64,000 nt of DNA. Origin: Tyto alba (taxonomy: Eukaryota > Chordata > Aves > Strigiformes > Tytonidae). Shown piece by piece: positions 1 through 12,782 of the stretch (positions are counted from its first letter, which is position 1; the number at the start of each line of letters is the position of its first letter). Position numbers and translations under genes: made by a program. The stretch spans positions 39,549,518-39,613,517 of the forward strand of contig NW_024881313.1 in assembly GCF_018691265.1 (NCBI RefSeq). The letters run 5' to 3'. Under the pieces are notes generated by a model. The model made no database searches, was not told where the DNA came from, and worked only from the letters and a program-made list of their open reading frames with translations.

Positions 1-2363
1 CAAAATCTTCTTGGAAAAAGTATTTAGCTGAATTTTGGCTGAACTTTCTGCAGCTGCAAAATCAGTGTGAATTCTCCTCTTGCATCTCACAGTAGAAACA
101 GAAAGGGCCATTTCTGTGTCAAGATGTGAAATCTGCCTTGGACAATGGCAGATTTTCAGCCCAGTTTTCAAAGTCAAATGAATGATAAACCACCAGAAAA
201 AGGTGGAATTTAAAGCTTAGGTAGTAAGTTGCTTATAGTAACAATGATGTTATTAATAATAGCAGTAATAATGTATAGATAGATATAAATTCATAAATGA
301 TAGAAAGATATTTATTTGCTTTGGTCAGGGAGAGAACCCATGATTAAGTCTAGTGGCCTAATGAGTTCACAGCCAAAGGCTCAGCTATAGTACTTGTCCA
401 TGTGCATAGTCTTCAGATGTATGATGTGGTCTGGCTTAGCTAACCTTTAATGGGAAAGAGGTGAGCTTTGACCTTGCAGCTGGGGTGGGAAAAGAGCATG
501 CTCACACAACCATGTAACTGATGACAGTTTTAAGCCACATTAGCTTGATCGTGAGTTTCAGCTCCGCCTCCTCACGGTGAAAATCACTGCTGTAGGTATG
601 TGTGGTTACACTCTATAATCGTGATCTGAGAAGGTGGGAAACCGAAACCATTTTTCGTGACAAGAAATCACTAAATCTGAAGGGTTTCAGTCTCATTTCT
701 CAGCTCACTTGACATCCCAGCCATTGGGCCTGTGATTACATGATCACCCCAGAGAGCACACTAGCCTCACACCTTTCTATTCTACGAGAACACAATTAAT
801 TCCTTCTTGCACATCATTAACAAGGTCCCACCTGCAGGATCCTCACTGGTGGTACAAATTGAAGAGTTAGAAGTGACCCAGTGAGACTTTCCTCCAATAT
901 CCAAACTTGGCACTGGTTACAAGAGAAGTAATTTTCCGGTTTGTGGCTGGAACCTGCAGTGTTTGTAGAAAAGACAGCTTGCAAAAAGTAGATACACGGT
1001 AGTTAGTAGGTTACTGAGGCCACCTATGGTCCTATTTAAGTCTAATGGGCTTCATCCTTATTTCTTTTAATTTCTGTGCACTCCTTGCCATTGCCCCAGG
1101 CCCAAGATGGGTTTAGGCTGCATGTCAGTCTTATCTGACCATCAGATCATTTTCTGATTTCAGTCCGAATGACAGGAAACCTCTTACACAGTGTGAATCT
1201 CACAGAGCCTGTGAACTCAGATCTCAGTGAATCTGCTTTGTGTAGTAGTGAGCTCCTTAGGGGTAAACTATGACAATGAAAAATATTTTTTCTCAACCTT
1301 TTATGTTCTGTGTGCTGTGTACATCCTGATTACTCTACTTCATAGTCCTCTTTTGCTCAGGTCAGACAGAGGATGGACTGGAGATGAAGAGTCACCTAAA
1401 CTTGGTTCACCTAAACACTGACATGGTGTACTTCACAATGTACCATACAATTGTCCTGATATTAAATGAGTTAACAGAGGGAATTCAGCAGGATGAGGGG
1501 GACATGCAGCTTGAGAATGTTAGGCAGATGAACTCTGAAGTTAGCAGTTAGTGAAGAGGTGACAGTCTGCAGATGTTCATCACAGCTCTCCAACTCTTGT
1601 TTCCTAACTCATAGCACAGCTACATCAGGAGGTGTCAGCACATCTTGCTTTTCTTCAGTCCACCATCAATAGAATTATTTTAAGTTACTCATGAAATTAG
1701 TTTAAACAGATCTGCTTGACTTTACACTCGCATAACCCATTAAGTTATCACTGTAAGAGCTATATTGGTTAAGAGCATTGAATAGAAATGTTCATCTTAA
1801 ATCATTACAACTGGCTCCATAGCTCACCTAAACCTTCAGGACACAACAGATTTCTCTGCTTTCAGAGATGGGAGGAACTTCTAGGTCTTTAAAGCAGACT
1901 CTTCTCCCTGAAGTCTTGCTGATGTTTTGGGTGAAGGCATTGGTAAGAGATGGTGGCTATTAGGGGATTAAGAGGCCTTGCATTTGTTTCATTTTTATTG
2001 GTGCGGAAGTTTAATAGAGGTAAAACCAAAATCAAAATGACTTAGCAATCTCTTATCAATCCAACAGTCAGTGAAGATCCCTAGGATCTCCATAAAAGCA
2101 GATCATTCTGTTCTGATGTCTTTACATGGATTTGGGATGTTCTCCTTAGTCATCCAAGCTGGAAAACATTGCCCTGTCTACTTAATTTCCAAAAGAAAAG
2201 TATTTCTTTTAAAAGTTCCATCATTCTGTCTTGATTTGTGATGTTTTAATTCTGGAGAAAGTCACTGGGGTCAGTTTTCTGTCCATGGTTAAAGTTATTA
2301 ATCACTCTGTACCACAACTTTGCTGCGAGCCAAGGGCAGAGCACTAGACACTTGCAAATAGAC

Positions 2364-2377
2364 AAAAAAAAAAAAAA
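2364..2377 (+). repeat. A14 tract
   Basis: Fourteen A followed by TAATAATAG. Minor simple repeat in unique DNA. Confidence 0.9.
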
Positions 2378-2825
2378 TAATAATAGCACAGCAGTCATGG
2401 AAAGTTCTTCCAGGTGATCCTGAAGACTGGAGAGAATAACCTCTGGTACCTATGAACAAAGTTAGTTGGACAGGGACAGAATTGCAATGAAAAATATGCC
2501 AATTCAGAGTGGGCTCTGAAGTTTGAAGAGAGCTTCCCCACAGGGTCTTGTATAGATAAAGTGATATTCCATGCTATTATACAAGTTTCAGTATGCCCTG
2601 CTTATGCCTGATAATTTCTTTACAGATTTAAGATACCAAGTTTCTTTCTGTCCTGACGTGCCTGTCAAAAAGGGACAGCAGTATGGGTGTTCAAGGAGAC
2701 AAAATTACACAACAGGTTGTTCCCCTGCATTGTAATGCATATTCTACATCACATTTTTCCTTCTCTGCTGCTCCCAGATGACAAAGGCTCCCCCTTCGCA
2801 AGCTGCAGAGCAGCCCCTGTTCAGG

Positions 2826-3345
2826 AATGTCATTACTAGAGGGGCTTTAAAATAAAGCAGGGCACACAAAAATGTGATGACTTGTCAAAAATGCAGGCTG
2901 CAAGGTGTTTAAGGCATGAATTTCCTCTTAATGAAGCCTCGCTGAGGGAATATTGCATTCAGACTAGAGCGCAAGCGATGATTTATCACAAATTTATTGC
3001 TGTCCCCTAGTGTTTCCCAGAGTGAGGAAGGGGGCATGAAAATAGCCACACAAGGAAGGGCTTGTAAAATCACCACCATTCAAGCCGTTGCTTGGCCCCA
3101 AGCCATATCTGTCAGGGGATTTCAGAGCATTGGGGTGCAGCAGAGCTCAGCAGGACCACCAATTAAATGCAAAACCTGTGTGGATTTCCCCTTTGGGTGG
3201 GCAATCCACAGCTGGTTTGGGTGCGTAAGACATTGCAGGGGGTTAAACATCATCGTGGGCTGCATTGAAAAAGAGCATGAAGGAATGCACTGAAACAGGT
3301 TGTCTGTCAGAATGTTGCCTCTCCCAATCCCAAGAGTCACATTCA
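2826..3345. promoter_or_regulatory. Candidate conserved non-coding element
   Basis: A repeat-free block of balanced composition within more A/T-rich flanks. It contains GATTTATCACAAATTTATTG and CACCAATTAAATGC, cores of the type bound by homeodomain and forkhead factors. Frames of 98 and 74 codons remain open on opposite strands over 2997-3346, but neither protein is recognisable. Long openness on both strands at once fits non-coding DNA better than a gene. Conservation is inferred from appearance only. Confidence 0.25.
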
Positions 3346-4591
3346 TCTCTTCTACCCCAAGTTAAACAGCCTGTTTTTCCTATCATCTGAAACAGAGTAG
3401 AGGTAATAGCTTCAGAAATGGGGGATGTGAAGTCTTCTCCTCTCTGCAGAGGGGCAAAGCAATGGTCTGATAGAGTAAGAAGAGTAAGTCAGTCATCATC
3501 TATCACTGGGCCTGGTCATGGATTTGTCAGGCATCCTGCAAGGTCCATCACCCAAGAAGTGCTGGCTTGAGAGGGGGAGAGACGCCTTTCTACCTTGTTC
3601 CTTTTATCATCCCTCCACCAGGGATGTCATACATCATCCCTGGCCAGGTAAGGGTGTCTTGGAAAGCCAGATTCAACTGTGAGGTTAACACTGGTTTGTG
3701 CAAAGTTTCCTCAACCTACAGGTAGACACAAAGTGGGTATTTCTATTGCTTGAGTGAGCAGGAATTAATTCATATATGGCCATGTCAGCCTACAGGGACA
3801 AAGCCTGGTAGTGTTCAAGCTTAGATCAGATGTACTATTGATTTCTACAGTCTCTACAACAAGAGGCCAACCTCAGGTAGGACTGCGGCCTCTCTTCTGC
3901 TCCATGTTCCACACACCACTTACAGATACTCCTTTATTTTGACAATTGGTGTTATTGCAAGTGGAAGGATTCACAAAGCAGGAGAAAGGCTGCATTTATG
4001 GGAGGAGAAGGGGAGAAGTGTTTGATTTGACAGAGCCCTGAACACAAAGGGGATGCTCTAGAAAATGCCTGCTGCTTTGTCACCATCATGCAATAAGATA
4101 TTCTCCATGCATCCCTTCTGCAACAACGATTGAGAACAAGATAGGATGCAGGATGGTACAGAAAAAGAGGTCAAATTTTGCAGGGTTCAGAAGACTGGCA
4201 TCCTTCCCACAGCCTCACCAGTGACTTCCAAAACTGTGAGGTCAGAGCTGGGACTAGCACTGATAAGGATGTGAGTGAACTTGTCTGGGCAGGTGGAGCA
4301 CAGAGATTGATTTTCTTTGGGTTGCATTTTCTAACTGGCTGCGTTTCACCACCGACGTCCCTCAGGAAGCAGAGTGTACACATTGGACGACGTTCAGCAC
4401 CGTTTGGCGTCAGCAAAGTTGTAATAGGGACAACTTTGGCCACGTAATGCTAAAAGTGGCTCTGCAGCCTGTTTCTCTGACTATTAAATAACCCTCTTTT
4501 CATGACATTCTTATTTTTAAGAGGGAAAATCTGTCTTGTAGTGCCTGGAAGCGTGAGACCGTCACAGGAGATACAGGTCATTGCAGAAAGG

Positions 4592-4705
4592 AGCATTCTA
4601 TCTCTATTTTACCTAGAGGCATGCCGAGGTACAAAGAGGTGAAGCAGGTCACACAGCAGGTCACTGGGATTAGAATTCACGTCTCTTGACTTCCAGCCTA
4701 AAACT
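4592..4705 (-). mobile_element. MIR-like SINE relic
   Basis: The stretch reads, in order, ATTTTACC, GGTACAAAGAGGTGAAGCAG, GTCACACAGCAGGTCACTGG, GATTAGAATTCACGTCTC and TTGACTTCCAGCC. That order matches the CORE-SINE (MIR) consensus read in reverse. Such relics are ancient in amniotes and survive in birds in low number. The tRNA-like 5' part and the tail are not recognisable. Confidence 0.7.
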
Positions 4706-7700
4706 TAATTTGGAGTCAAATTTGACTTGACAGTATCCTTTTAAGCCTGGAATTTTACAGGCTGTAAAAGTAGAATGATCGGTTCTGACTAGAGCACCTT
4801 ACTGACTGAACAAATGAAAAAAAGGAAGACGAAAAATAAAAAAAGAACAGCATAAATGTGTTCAGTTAATGGGTCGATCTCAATCCAAAAAGAGAAAAAG
4901 GGTGGAAAAAAACCCCAAACCTACAGAACATTTTTAATCAGAAGTCAGACTTTTATGTTTCATAATGTCCAATAATTTCAGATCTTTTACAGGTAATTTG
5001 AAACAGCTGACATTTTCCCTACATGAAAGAATAAACATTTAATTTGCACTGCCGATTTGGGATGAAGAATTCTAATCCTATTTGCTCAGTCTCAGCAGAA
5101 GCACAACCGAACACAAGATCTTCTGTAATTACTGCCTGAGTGCTATACACAGCACAAGTAATTCAATTAGGAATCCCAATGGCGAGGATCAGGCAAAAAA
5201 AAATACGAACCCAATATTTAGCAAATGGGTTTTGAGTTCCATCCACTCTTCTGGGTCAATGGTTCCCAGGTGGCAAAGGCCAAAAGCATCAGAAGGTTGG
5301 TTCTTGGAGGTGTCTGGAATTGCTGGCTTCAATAAAGACAAATTGGTGGTCCCTCCTAGATGGATATCCGTCATGTCGAAACCACTACTGGTCTTTTGTA
5401 ACTACTAATTCTCTCTTTGACAACCTCTGTGGAAAAGTCATGGGTTAAATGAGTTTCTGAGGAAAGCAAAATCTTTCTTATCTGAAGGAGATCCATATGG
5501 AAGAACCCAACAGTCAAGATTTAGGCCAAATCTACAAAATTCATGATTACGTGGACTTGTTATTAGATTATATGTCCTTCTCCTCTCTCTCTAACTCACC
5601 TTTTTGGTTAATTTTTAACATTATTTTTGTTTCTAACATGGTTTTGAGATAAGTTGGGAATGGGGCTTTGCAAAAATGATCAGAGTTTTGAAAAAATGAC
5701 ATGATTGAAGATGGAAGGAAATAATTCTTTATTCTGGAAGTAAAAGTATGGAGGGAAAATAAAAACACTATCTTAAACATGTAAGAGACTTTTGCAAAGG
5801 CCACATGCACTGGGTGGGAAAGGCAGAATAATATCTCTTCCAGGGAAATGATAAAATAACGGGGACAGAATTTCTTTGTGATAATCACAAAAGCAGTGGA
5901 GTCAAGAATAGAGTATGTTATCCTGACACAAACATTTAGAATGGGTCCAGTGAACTTTACTTTAGAAATACAAGTTTACCTTGAATGACTATGAAGGGAG
6001 CCCAGTGTGGACAAGTTCAGCTCTAGATGTCTAAACAGCACAAGTTTACAGAGAGGTGACACGAATATTATCTTTGGGAAAACTTTCTAGTGACACCTGT
6101 AATATGGTGGAAGGATATGTCATTTTCGAGAAGACATGGAGCCTTTGTTATTAGAGTTTAAAATACAAGTTACTTAAATATTTTCCAGGGTAACACTTCT
6201 GTATTTGATACTGCCCTTGGGCGAGGTATGGATTATAATCTTTGAGCCTTCTTTCAGGTGGTTTTCTGAACCATCTTTCTGTAGGTGAGGATGTGGATTC
6301 TGCCAAAGAGGAAGATTCAGAGGTAATCCTCCAAGGTTAGCAGGAAATACAGAGCTATGAGCAGAGATGTTTAACATCTTAGATGAATCTTCAGGGGCCT
6401 GAATCAGTTGGTCACACATAGGGCCATTTGAGATGTCCTCAGGTAGCCTGGCTGGTCACCAGCTCCTGAAAATCTCTCATTGGCCCTCTGTCAGGTCTGT
6501 CAGTGATTTGTACATGTCGAAGACACCTGAAGGAACCCAACTGGTTGCTGCTATTCACAGTCAGACAACTGAAACGAGCTCCGAAGATTTTTCTACATCC
6601 AAGGAGAGATGGTATTTCCCGTGAACATTGCTCTCCACAAACTCAGTCAATTGCCTGCTAAATCTCTCTCTTGTTGTCCTTGTTTTAAGAAAACATTCTC
6701 TTGCCCTATGGCTGAATTGGCAGACATGCAGAAAACATGCAAACCCAAATATTCCCTCGCTATCCAAAATACGATATTTCTTCTACAATGCACAATTTCT
6801 GTTCAGTTCAGAACAAGCATGGAAAATCAAACAGGATCTATGTTTCAGAGAAGCGTGTCTGATCCCCACTGCTTTTGCACCACCTGAAATTTTTCATCTG
6901 ACAGACATCCTCATGATGTCACTGTCTCCATAGCAGCAAACTGACATCACTGTGGGAGGATGATGGCTGAAGTCAGGTTTGGGATTTGCAGGTTCAAGCA
7001 GCTGATAGCTTTGAAAAAGCAATCAAACAGAAGAGAGGAGTGAAAACCACAGATCCTAAGTCAGATGATACCTATGTGCAGTATGATCTATAATTCACAT
7101 AAACTGAAGTCCCAATTGAATGGGCACCTTGGATGTTATGTAAAAATAATTTCTACCTAGGATGAATATGTAATATAAAGAAAGTGTGGAAGAAGAGAAC
7201 TGAAATCAGCATATCCTTTTTCCAGACAGGATGCTGAATCACATCACAGCCTCTAGAGTAGAGGCAAGAGTTGGATATAGGCATTTAGAAACTCAGCTTG
7301 GTGCAGTAATATCTTACCTTCTACCATGAAATATCCAGTAAAGATCATAACTCCAAAACACAATGGTCCAGGCAAAATGTAAACCTTCAGTGTATTAATT
7401 TCCCTTCCACTCCTGTTTTAGTTTTTCTCCTGTTCCTTGGTTATCTTTTGGGTTGTTGAAGGGATTTCTAAGTATCTGTTTGCCTCCATACCAGGTTCCA
7501 TGATCACAAGAATCTCAGATTAAATATCACCAGTGATCTTGAAGCTGAAACTGAGATTCAGTCTGGTAAGGATGCCCTGTTTGATCTTTGTTCCCTAACT
7601 TCTGGTATTTTTTATTGTCTCAGATTTTCCTTTTCATTTATATAAGTGTACATACAGAAGATACTTTCTGTATGTTAAGTCATGCAAGAAGAGGTGTGCG

Positions 7701-9627
7701 GCTTCTCTCTGGAGGACACACACCTCATCATAGCTCCAGACACACCAGGGACATCCGAGATACCCAGCAATGGACAAACACCAGTTATCTCCAAAGACAC
7801 CCTGCTCCCAACAACCACAAAAAGGAGTTTCAGTGTCTTCTCTCATGCCCTATTTCATGCTCTCTTTGAATAATACTGGTGCTATTTCTGGCCTCATGGT
7901 GCTGACAGAGAGAAAAGTTAACAGGAGGAACAAGAGATGGAGGAGAACCAACATCACCTTCGGGCCTATTTCCCTACGGCTCCTTTGTAAATCTCTACCC
8001 TCGCCAGGGGCAGTTTTATCCTGACATGTTAACAAGGAGCTATTCAGCACTGCTCCTAAACCACGTATTCATTCTGCTTGCTTTGTATGATTGAAAGCAC
8101 TTAATAATTTAGTTTCCTTTCTGGTGTAGGAGATACTTAAATAGCTTTTGTTCCACTGACGAAATATATTTTAATGAGAACAACTTATTTTGGTCAACAT
8201 TTCAAAGTGGTATGAGACTTAAATAGTAAATCACTGTGGATAGAGTAGGCTTTCCATGTCCTCCTGTGCTAGGGTACTGGGTTATCTGTCCAGGCTAATG
8301 GTCATCCCTTTTTTAAATCTCTTTCCAAGCTCAGACAATGATCTAGCTCCACTGACTTGTTTTGATTGTTGTCTGAGATAACCCATCTTCCCAAAGCAAA
8401 TGCTGGAGTCCCTGTAGCTACTCAGATGCTGAATGGAGAATGCAAATCACCTCTATTTTCTGCTGTATTTAGAAGCACTCTTCAAAGTTTGGAAATGCTA
8501 ATAGAGCACTAAAGTGTGTAAATGTCAGATTCAACTCATCTGATTTTGTCACTGTCATTTAGCTTTCAAAATTAGACAGCTAGTTGTAGATCCCTCTGTC
8601 TTGCTGCATTCCCCATATAGTTCTTGAAGAGTCTGTTAAAAATCAATATAGAACAAATGTAGGTGTGTAGGGTGGCCTGTAGGGTGACCTGAACCATTGT
8701 TTGGGATATTTGGCTGTACTGATTAGAGGTTTAATGCAGTTGTCTAAATAGAAGTGCCTAGTGTGGAAAGAAACTGTTAATGTTTTGACACGGAGCTGGC
8801 AGAAATGACAGAGGACCCTTGACCATGTGGATCAGCAACTGGAAGTCAGGACATCTCAAATTCAATTCGCCATAGACATAGGGACAGCTGTAGTTCCCAC
8901 GGAGTCACTGACCTGTGTGGTCTTCATACAGTAAAAGAGAAGATTCAGATGTCTAAATTTGCATTTAGTACCATTTGGTAAGCCATGGAGTATCAACATG
9001 ACCTCTGGCTACTGCTCCAGAGGGCTGGGTTCCCTGCAAGTCTTTTGTCGTATCTGCTAGACCCATATGAAACTCTCATGCTTTTTGTCAACCCCAGTGA
9101 CCTTTGGCCATAGGAGGCAGCCGACTCATGCCCGTTTTGCACTTCTAACAGAACGCAGATGATTCCCATTGTCAGTTGCTTGCTCAAGTCACCCAAGAAG
9201 GCATCAAAGGAAGCAAGGAACTGAATTTCAGCTCCTTAGTTTTAGAGTCTTGGCCCAAACTACTGATCTATCCTGCTTCTAGCTCTACTGGGTCACATCT
9301 AAACATGTATGCTGTGCCTGACTGCTCCCCTCGAAGCCCAGGGCTTCCACATCCCATGCAGGGCACTTTGAACTAATTCCAATCACTTCAGAAAGAGACA
9401 GTGTTTCCTGTTTCTACAACCCAGCCGACTCCTTAATCCTTTTATCCGGCTACAACGGTGCCAATTTATCCTTGTGTTCCTATTTGACCTCATCTCAATT
9501 CTTTCATCCACAGGCTCCATTCCCACCCCCTGCACAAGGCACATACTTTAGCCCTCGGTGAAATGGAGTTATGTGCTTTATAGAGAAAGAAACTCTTGAG
9601 CAAGTGTGCATAAACACACTTGCAAGG
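4706..9627. other. Unique non-coding DNA, no gene recognised
   Basis: Frames up to 108 codons occur on both strands, often antisense to each other (6561-6933, 7588-8050), none with recognisable domains. An imperfect 12-bp tandem repeat, GTAGGGTGGCCT/GTAGGGTGACCT, lies near 8667-8690. No mobile element identified. Confidence 0.6.
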
Positions 9628-9647
9628 ACACACACACACACACACAC
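9628..9647 (+). repeat. (AC)10 microsatellite
   Basis: Ten perfect AC units, preceded by CATAAACACACTTGCAAGG and followed by TCACGCACC. It lies about 50 bp upstream of the MIR relic at 9700. Likely length-polymorphic. Confidence 0.95.
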
Positions 9648-9699
9648 TCACGCACCAGGTCAGCCTCTGCCTGTTGCTTCACTTCTTCCATTCTCCAAC

Positions 9700-9835
9700 C
9701 CACTGTGACACTGAACAAATCACTTAACCTCTTGCTGTCTGAGTTTACCCAGCCGTAAAATGGGGATAAAAATACTTCACCTACCTCAGACAGGACGTGT
9801 GGTTTAAGTCCTTTATGTATTCAAAGTGCATTGAG
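9700..9835 (+). mobile_element. MIR-like SINE relic
   Basis: Reads CACTGAACAAATCACTTAAC, then CAGCCGTAAAATGGGGATAA, then TTCACCTACCTCAGACAGGA, then TTCAAAGTGCATTGAG. This is the same order as the middle and 3' half of MIR in forward orientation. It is one of the best preserved MIR-like stretches here. A 149-codon minus-strand open frame (9781-10230) starts inside it and is not considered a gene. Confidence 0.75.
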
Positions 9836-10499
9836 TTCCTGAGCTGGACAAGAATTGACTTAAATTTTCTCAAGTGACTGAGGTTTGTGGTGCCCAATTT
9901 GACATTAAAATGGTCTTGCTTGTGCTTGTTAGATTTCTTCAACACCAGGACTTTCCCAGGAACTTTCGGCAAATTGTTTGTGTTTTTTTCTTTAAATAGG
10001 GAAAAAGGATTTTTGCCACAGAGCACATGGACCTCAAAAAATACAAATAACTCTGTATTAGGCATTTCTTGCAGTTGAGGGCAACTGATGCACTCTCTCA
10101 GTGTGTGCTTGTAAGATTTCAGGCTCAGAGAGGAACAGTTTGCTTGCACCAGGACAAAATCAATTTTCCCTGATTTGCCCAAAGATTTATTTTTTTTTTT
10201 ATAAAGTAAGACTCCTTTTAGACAAATCACTGATAAGAACTGTTAATATCATTGTTTCCATTTCAGACAAGTTAGGAGGGACCTGGTTGCTGAGATTTTG
10301 CCCTGTTTTGCTGTTGTCCAGCCACAGGTAGATGCTGTAGTTTATCAGGAGACATAACAAGATCCAACGACACAGAATTAAAGTCCGGTACATGCAAGTT
10401 CAGCTAACTCCCTGCTTTTTTAGAGTCTGGGATATTAACTACTAAAACAATTTCCCCAGGGGATGGTGGGTTTTGCATCATGCAGTGCCCTTCCAAAAG

Positions 10500-10730
10500 T
10501 GATGACCCAGCCCAGACAGAAATTTTTAGAAGCATTGCACAGATGTTGATGGAAATCCTCTAGTCTGGACTCTTTTATTACCTTATTAACAAATGCTCAT
10601 TATCAGCTACTGCTCTGTAATAACTCTCCTCCCACTTCCCATCTCCTTTCCCAGATGAAAAGTTAGTGATTACATGAGTAAATATGGCATTTTTATTATG
10701 TGCAGCGAGCATCCAAACTAGATTAAGATG
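10500..10730. promoter_or_regulatory. Candidate conserved non-coding element
   Basis: A repeat-free stretch dense in short A/T cores: TTATTACCTTATTAACAAAT, TGATTACATGAGTAAAT, TTTTTATTATG and AGATTAAG, set among pyrimidine-rich DNA. The look is that of a vertebrate distal enhancer. No promoter, exon or CpG cluster is seen. Chance occurrence of each core is high, and only their density is suggestive. Confidence 0.25.
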
Positions 10731-11548
10731 GCATCTGAGAGGTACCAGGTAAAAGGGAACCTTCCCCTCCTGGACACAGAAGAAAGTGGTTTTTCATCAT
10801 TTGCTGAAAAGTAAGAGAGAAGGTGGCTGAGATCCTTGTTTTTCATCTATCCTTCCTAATTTTCCTCAACAACTGCATGGGTTTTGGAGGCTATGCAGAT
10901 ACAACTCTTTGTTTCCTTTTTTCCCCTTTCACTTTTCTTTAACATGCATGTTTACTTCATAACTTTTCTCTCCTCTTCACACCCCCCACACCCCACTTCT
11001 GCCGTTCACTTTCGTCTTACTGTGCCCTAACAGCAAATTTGTCACCCAGTGCCAAAGGCAACATACATCACCCCGTGACGGCTCCTTCTGCTTCCACCCG
11101 TGACCTTTAGAAACAAAATAGCCAAACGCAAACAAGAAGAGATAAGGGCTCATTTTGAACACAGCATTTTTATTTGCCTCAGGTGTGATTTATAAAGCTG
11201 TCAGTGGGTTCTGTTGGCAGCTGCAGATGCAGTAGGAAAAGTTATTTCTGTATCCCACTCAGTGATGGGAAGTGATTTAACTCTTTGGCTGTACCAGGAA
11301 GTGTGTGAGTGACACTCCCTTGGGTCTCTTTCTTGAAGGAGCACAAGAGAAGGCTTCAAATCTACAAGATGATAGCTGGGGAGGTCTGAGAGTGACCCTG
11401 AGATGGAGGGATATAATTCACATTGGTTGCCCAGAGCTCTGCCCTTCTTCCTTTACATTACAGCTGCATTAGAAAGCAGGTGATAACACGGGATTTAAGC
11501 AATCAGTTCCACCTGACTGGGATGCAGGAGAAAATTACTTTTTTTCTC

Positions 11549-11665
11549 TTTGCTACCAGCTTGCTAAATTATCTTGGACAACCCATATTGTCTCTCTGTT
11601 CCACAGTTTCTCCATCACTGTTGTGAAAATAAGACTCAATTCTCCCATATAAAGCTCTTGGGGAT
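11549..11665 (+). mobile_element. Possible MIR-like SINE relic
   Basis: Weak forward similarity: ATCTTGGACAACCCATATTG, then CTGTTCCACAGTTTCTCCAT, then GTGAAAATAAGACTC, in the order of the MIR middle. Overlapping minus-strand open frames (11569-12255) have no recognisable product. Confidence 0.35.
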
Positions 11666-12728
11666 TTACTGAAGGAGAGTGTTACAGGACAACTAGTCAC
11701 TGTTATTGTCACTTTGCCCCAGAGCACAGTCTTGAAGCTCCTGAGAGGCCCTTCAGCACTGAGTGCCTCTGAACCAAGGTTGAAATGACGCTGTTGGGGA
11801 CCCACAAGGGCAATGTACAGCAGCACACAGGCAGCATGAGCATGGGATAGTCCTGTGGCACAGACCATCCAACAAGGAGACCTCCCTGAAAGTGACCCCT
11901 CCTGTGCTCTGTTGATGAGATAACAGGGGATGTGGGAAATACCCACTGAAGGGCTGACGCCTTTCACAGATCATCCCATGCTTCTGAGATCCACAGTAGG
12001 CTTGTCCTTGGCATGAACCCTGTATGAGGAAGACCCTGCTGCAGTCTGATGTCCCCTGCAAGGCCAGGAGTAAAGGGGGAAAGGGGAAGGAGAGGGGCTG
12101 TAGTAACTCATGCACTGCATGGATGAGGCACAGAAGGACATGTAGCACAACCTCACTGGTGTGTCATGTGTGCTGTGAACCAAGGCACCCTCCAAAGTAC
12201 AGCAGCAGTGGTAACTCCAGAAAATAATCAAGGTAAAAATCCCCCATGTTATCACTTTAATACATGAGATACTCTTTTACTATCGTCTAATGATGTGCTC
12301 TCCAACCTCCCATCTTCCCTGTTTCAAGCCTTGCATTTAAAACAGTTGCTTACACAGGAAGATGTGGAAATTCAAAGTATGGCTCTACCATAAAAGTCTT
12401 CAAAGACTCCAGAAGTTAAGTAAATCCCTCACTCTGCTATCTGTAGGTGTCATCCTTTTCCTTCTGTATTAAGCCTCCCTACATGTGAAAACACCTCCTC
12501 CTCTCATTTTGTACGGCATCTAGTGCCATGAAGCCATGATGACATTGGAGATCTCCACAGATTCTTACCACCAATGCAAAGCATCTCCATGAAACAGGGA
12601 GTGGAAACTCCCATCCCAAAGCATGTGGAGCCTGTGTACACTGACACAAAATCCCAGTGGGACTCAAACATTGTGAAGTGTTCATTACAACATTTAGACA
12701 CTTACTGTCCTCTCTTACAGAATTAATG

Positions 12729-12747
12729 CAAACAAAACAAAACAAAA

Positions 12748-12780
<33 letters not shown>
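12729..12780 (+). repeat. (AAAAC)n leading into A32 tract
   Basis: Three or four AAAAC units run into 32 uninterrupted A residues (12749-12780), followed at once by CCAAACAAG. The upstream TCTCTTACAG is acceptor-like, but no exon can be seen. The tract explains the K-rich and F-rich open frames on both strands here, which are not genes. Confidence 0.95.

Positions 12781-12782
<2 letters not shown>

Larger units (their letters stand above)
1..4591. other. Unique non-coding DNA, no gene recognised
   Basis: A/T-rich single-copy sequence with few CpGs. Frames of 64-98 codons exist but show no known product and no consistent splice pattern. Only the A14 tract and the block at 2826 stand out. Confidence 0.6.
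9836..12728. other. Unique non-coding DNA, no gene recognised
   Basis: Includes the candidate element at 10500 and a weak MIR relic at 11549. A T11 tract is at 10190-10200. Three overlapping minus-strand frames (11569-11967, 11753-12148, 11971-12255) in different phases have no recognised product. Confidence 0.6.

Noticed and set aside
1750..1800. TATTGGTTAAGAGCATTGAA, similar to the 5' end of MIR
   Set aside because: The match covers only about 20 bp with no continuation into the MIR middle.
9781..10230. 149-codon minus-strand frame
   Set aside because: Starts inside a MIR-like relic, is rich in Lys/Asn as expected of A/T-rich DNA, and shows no known domain.
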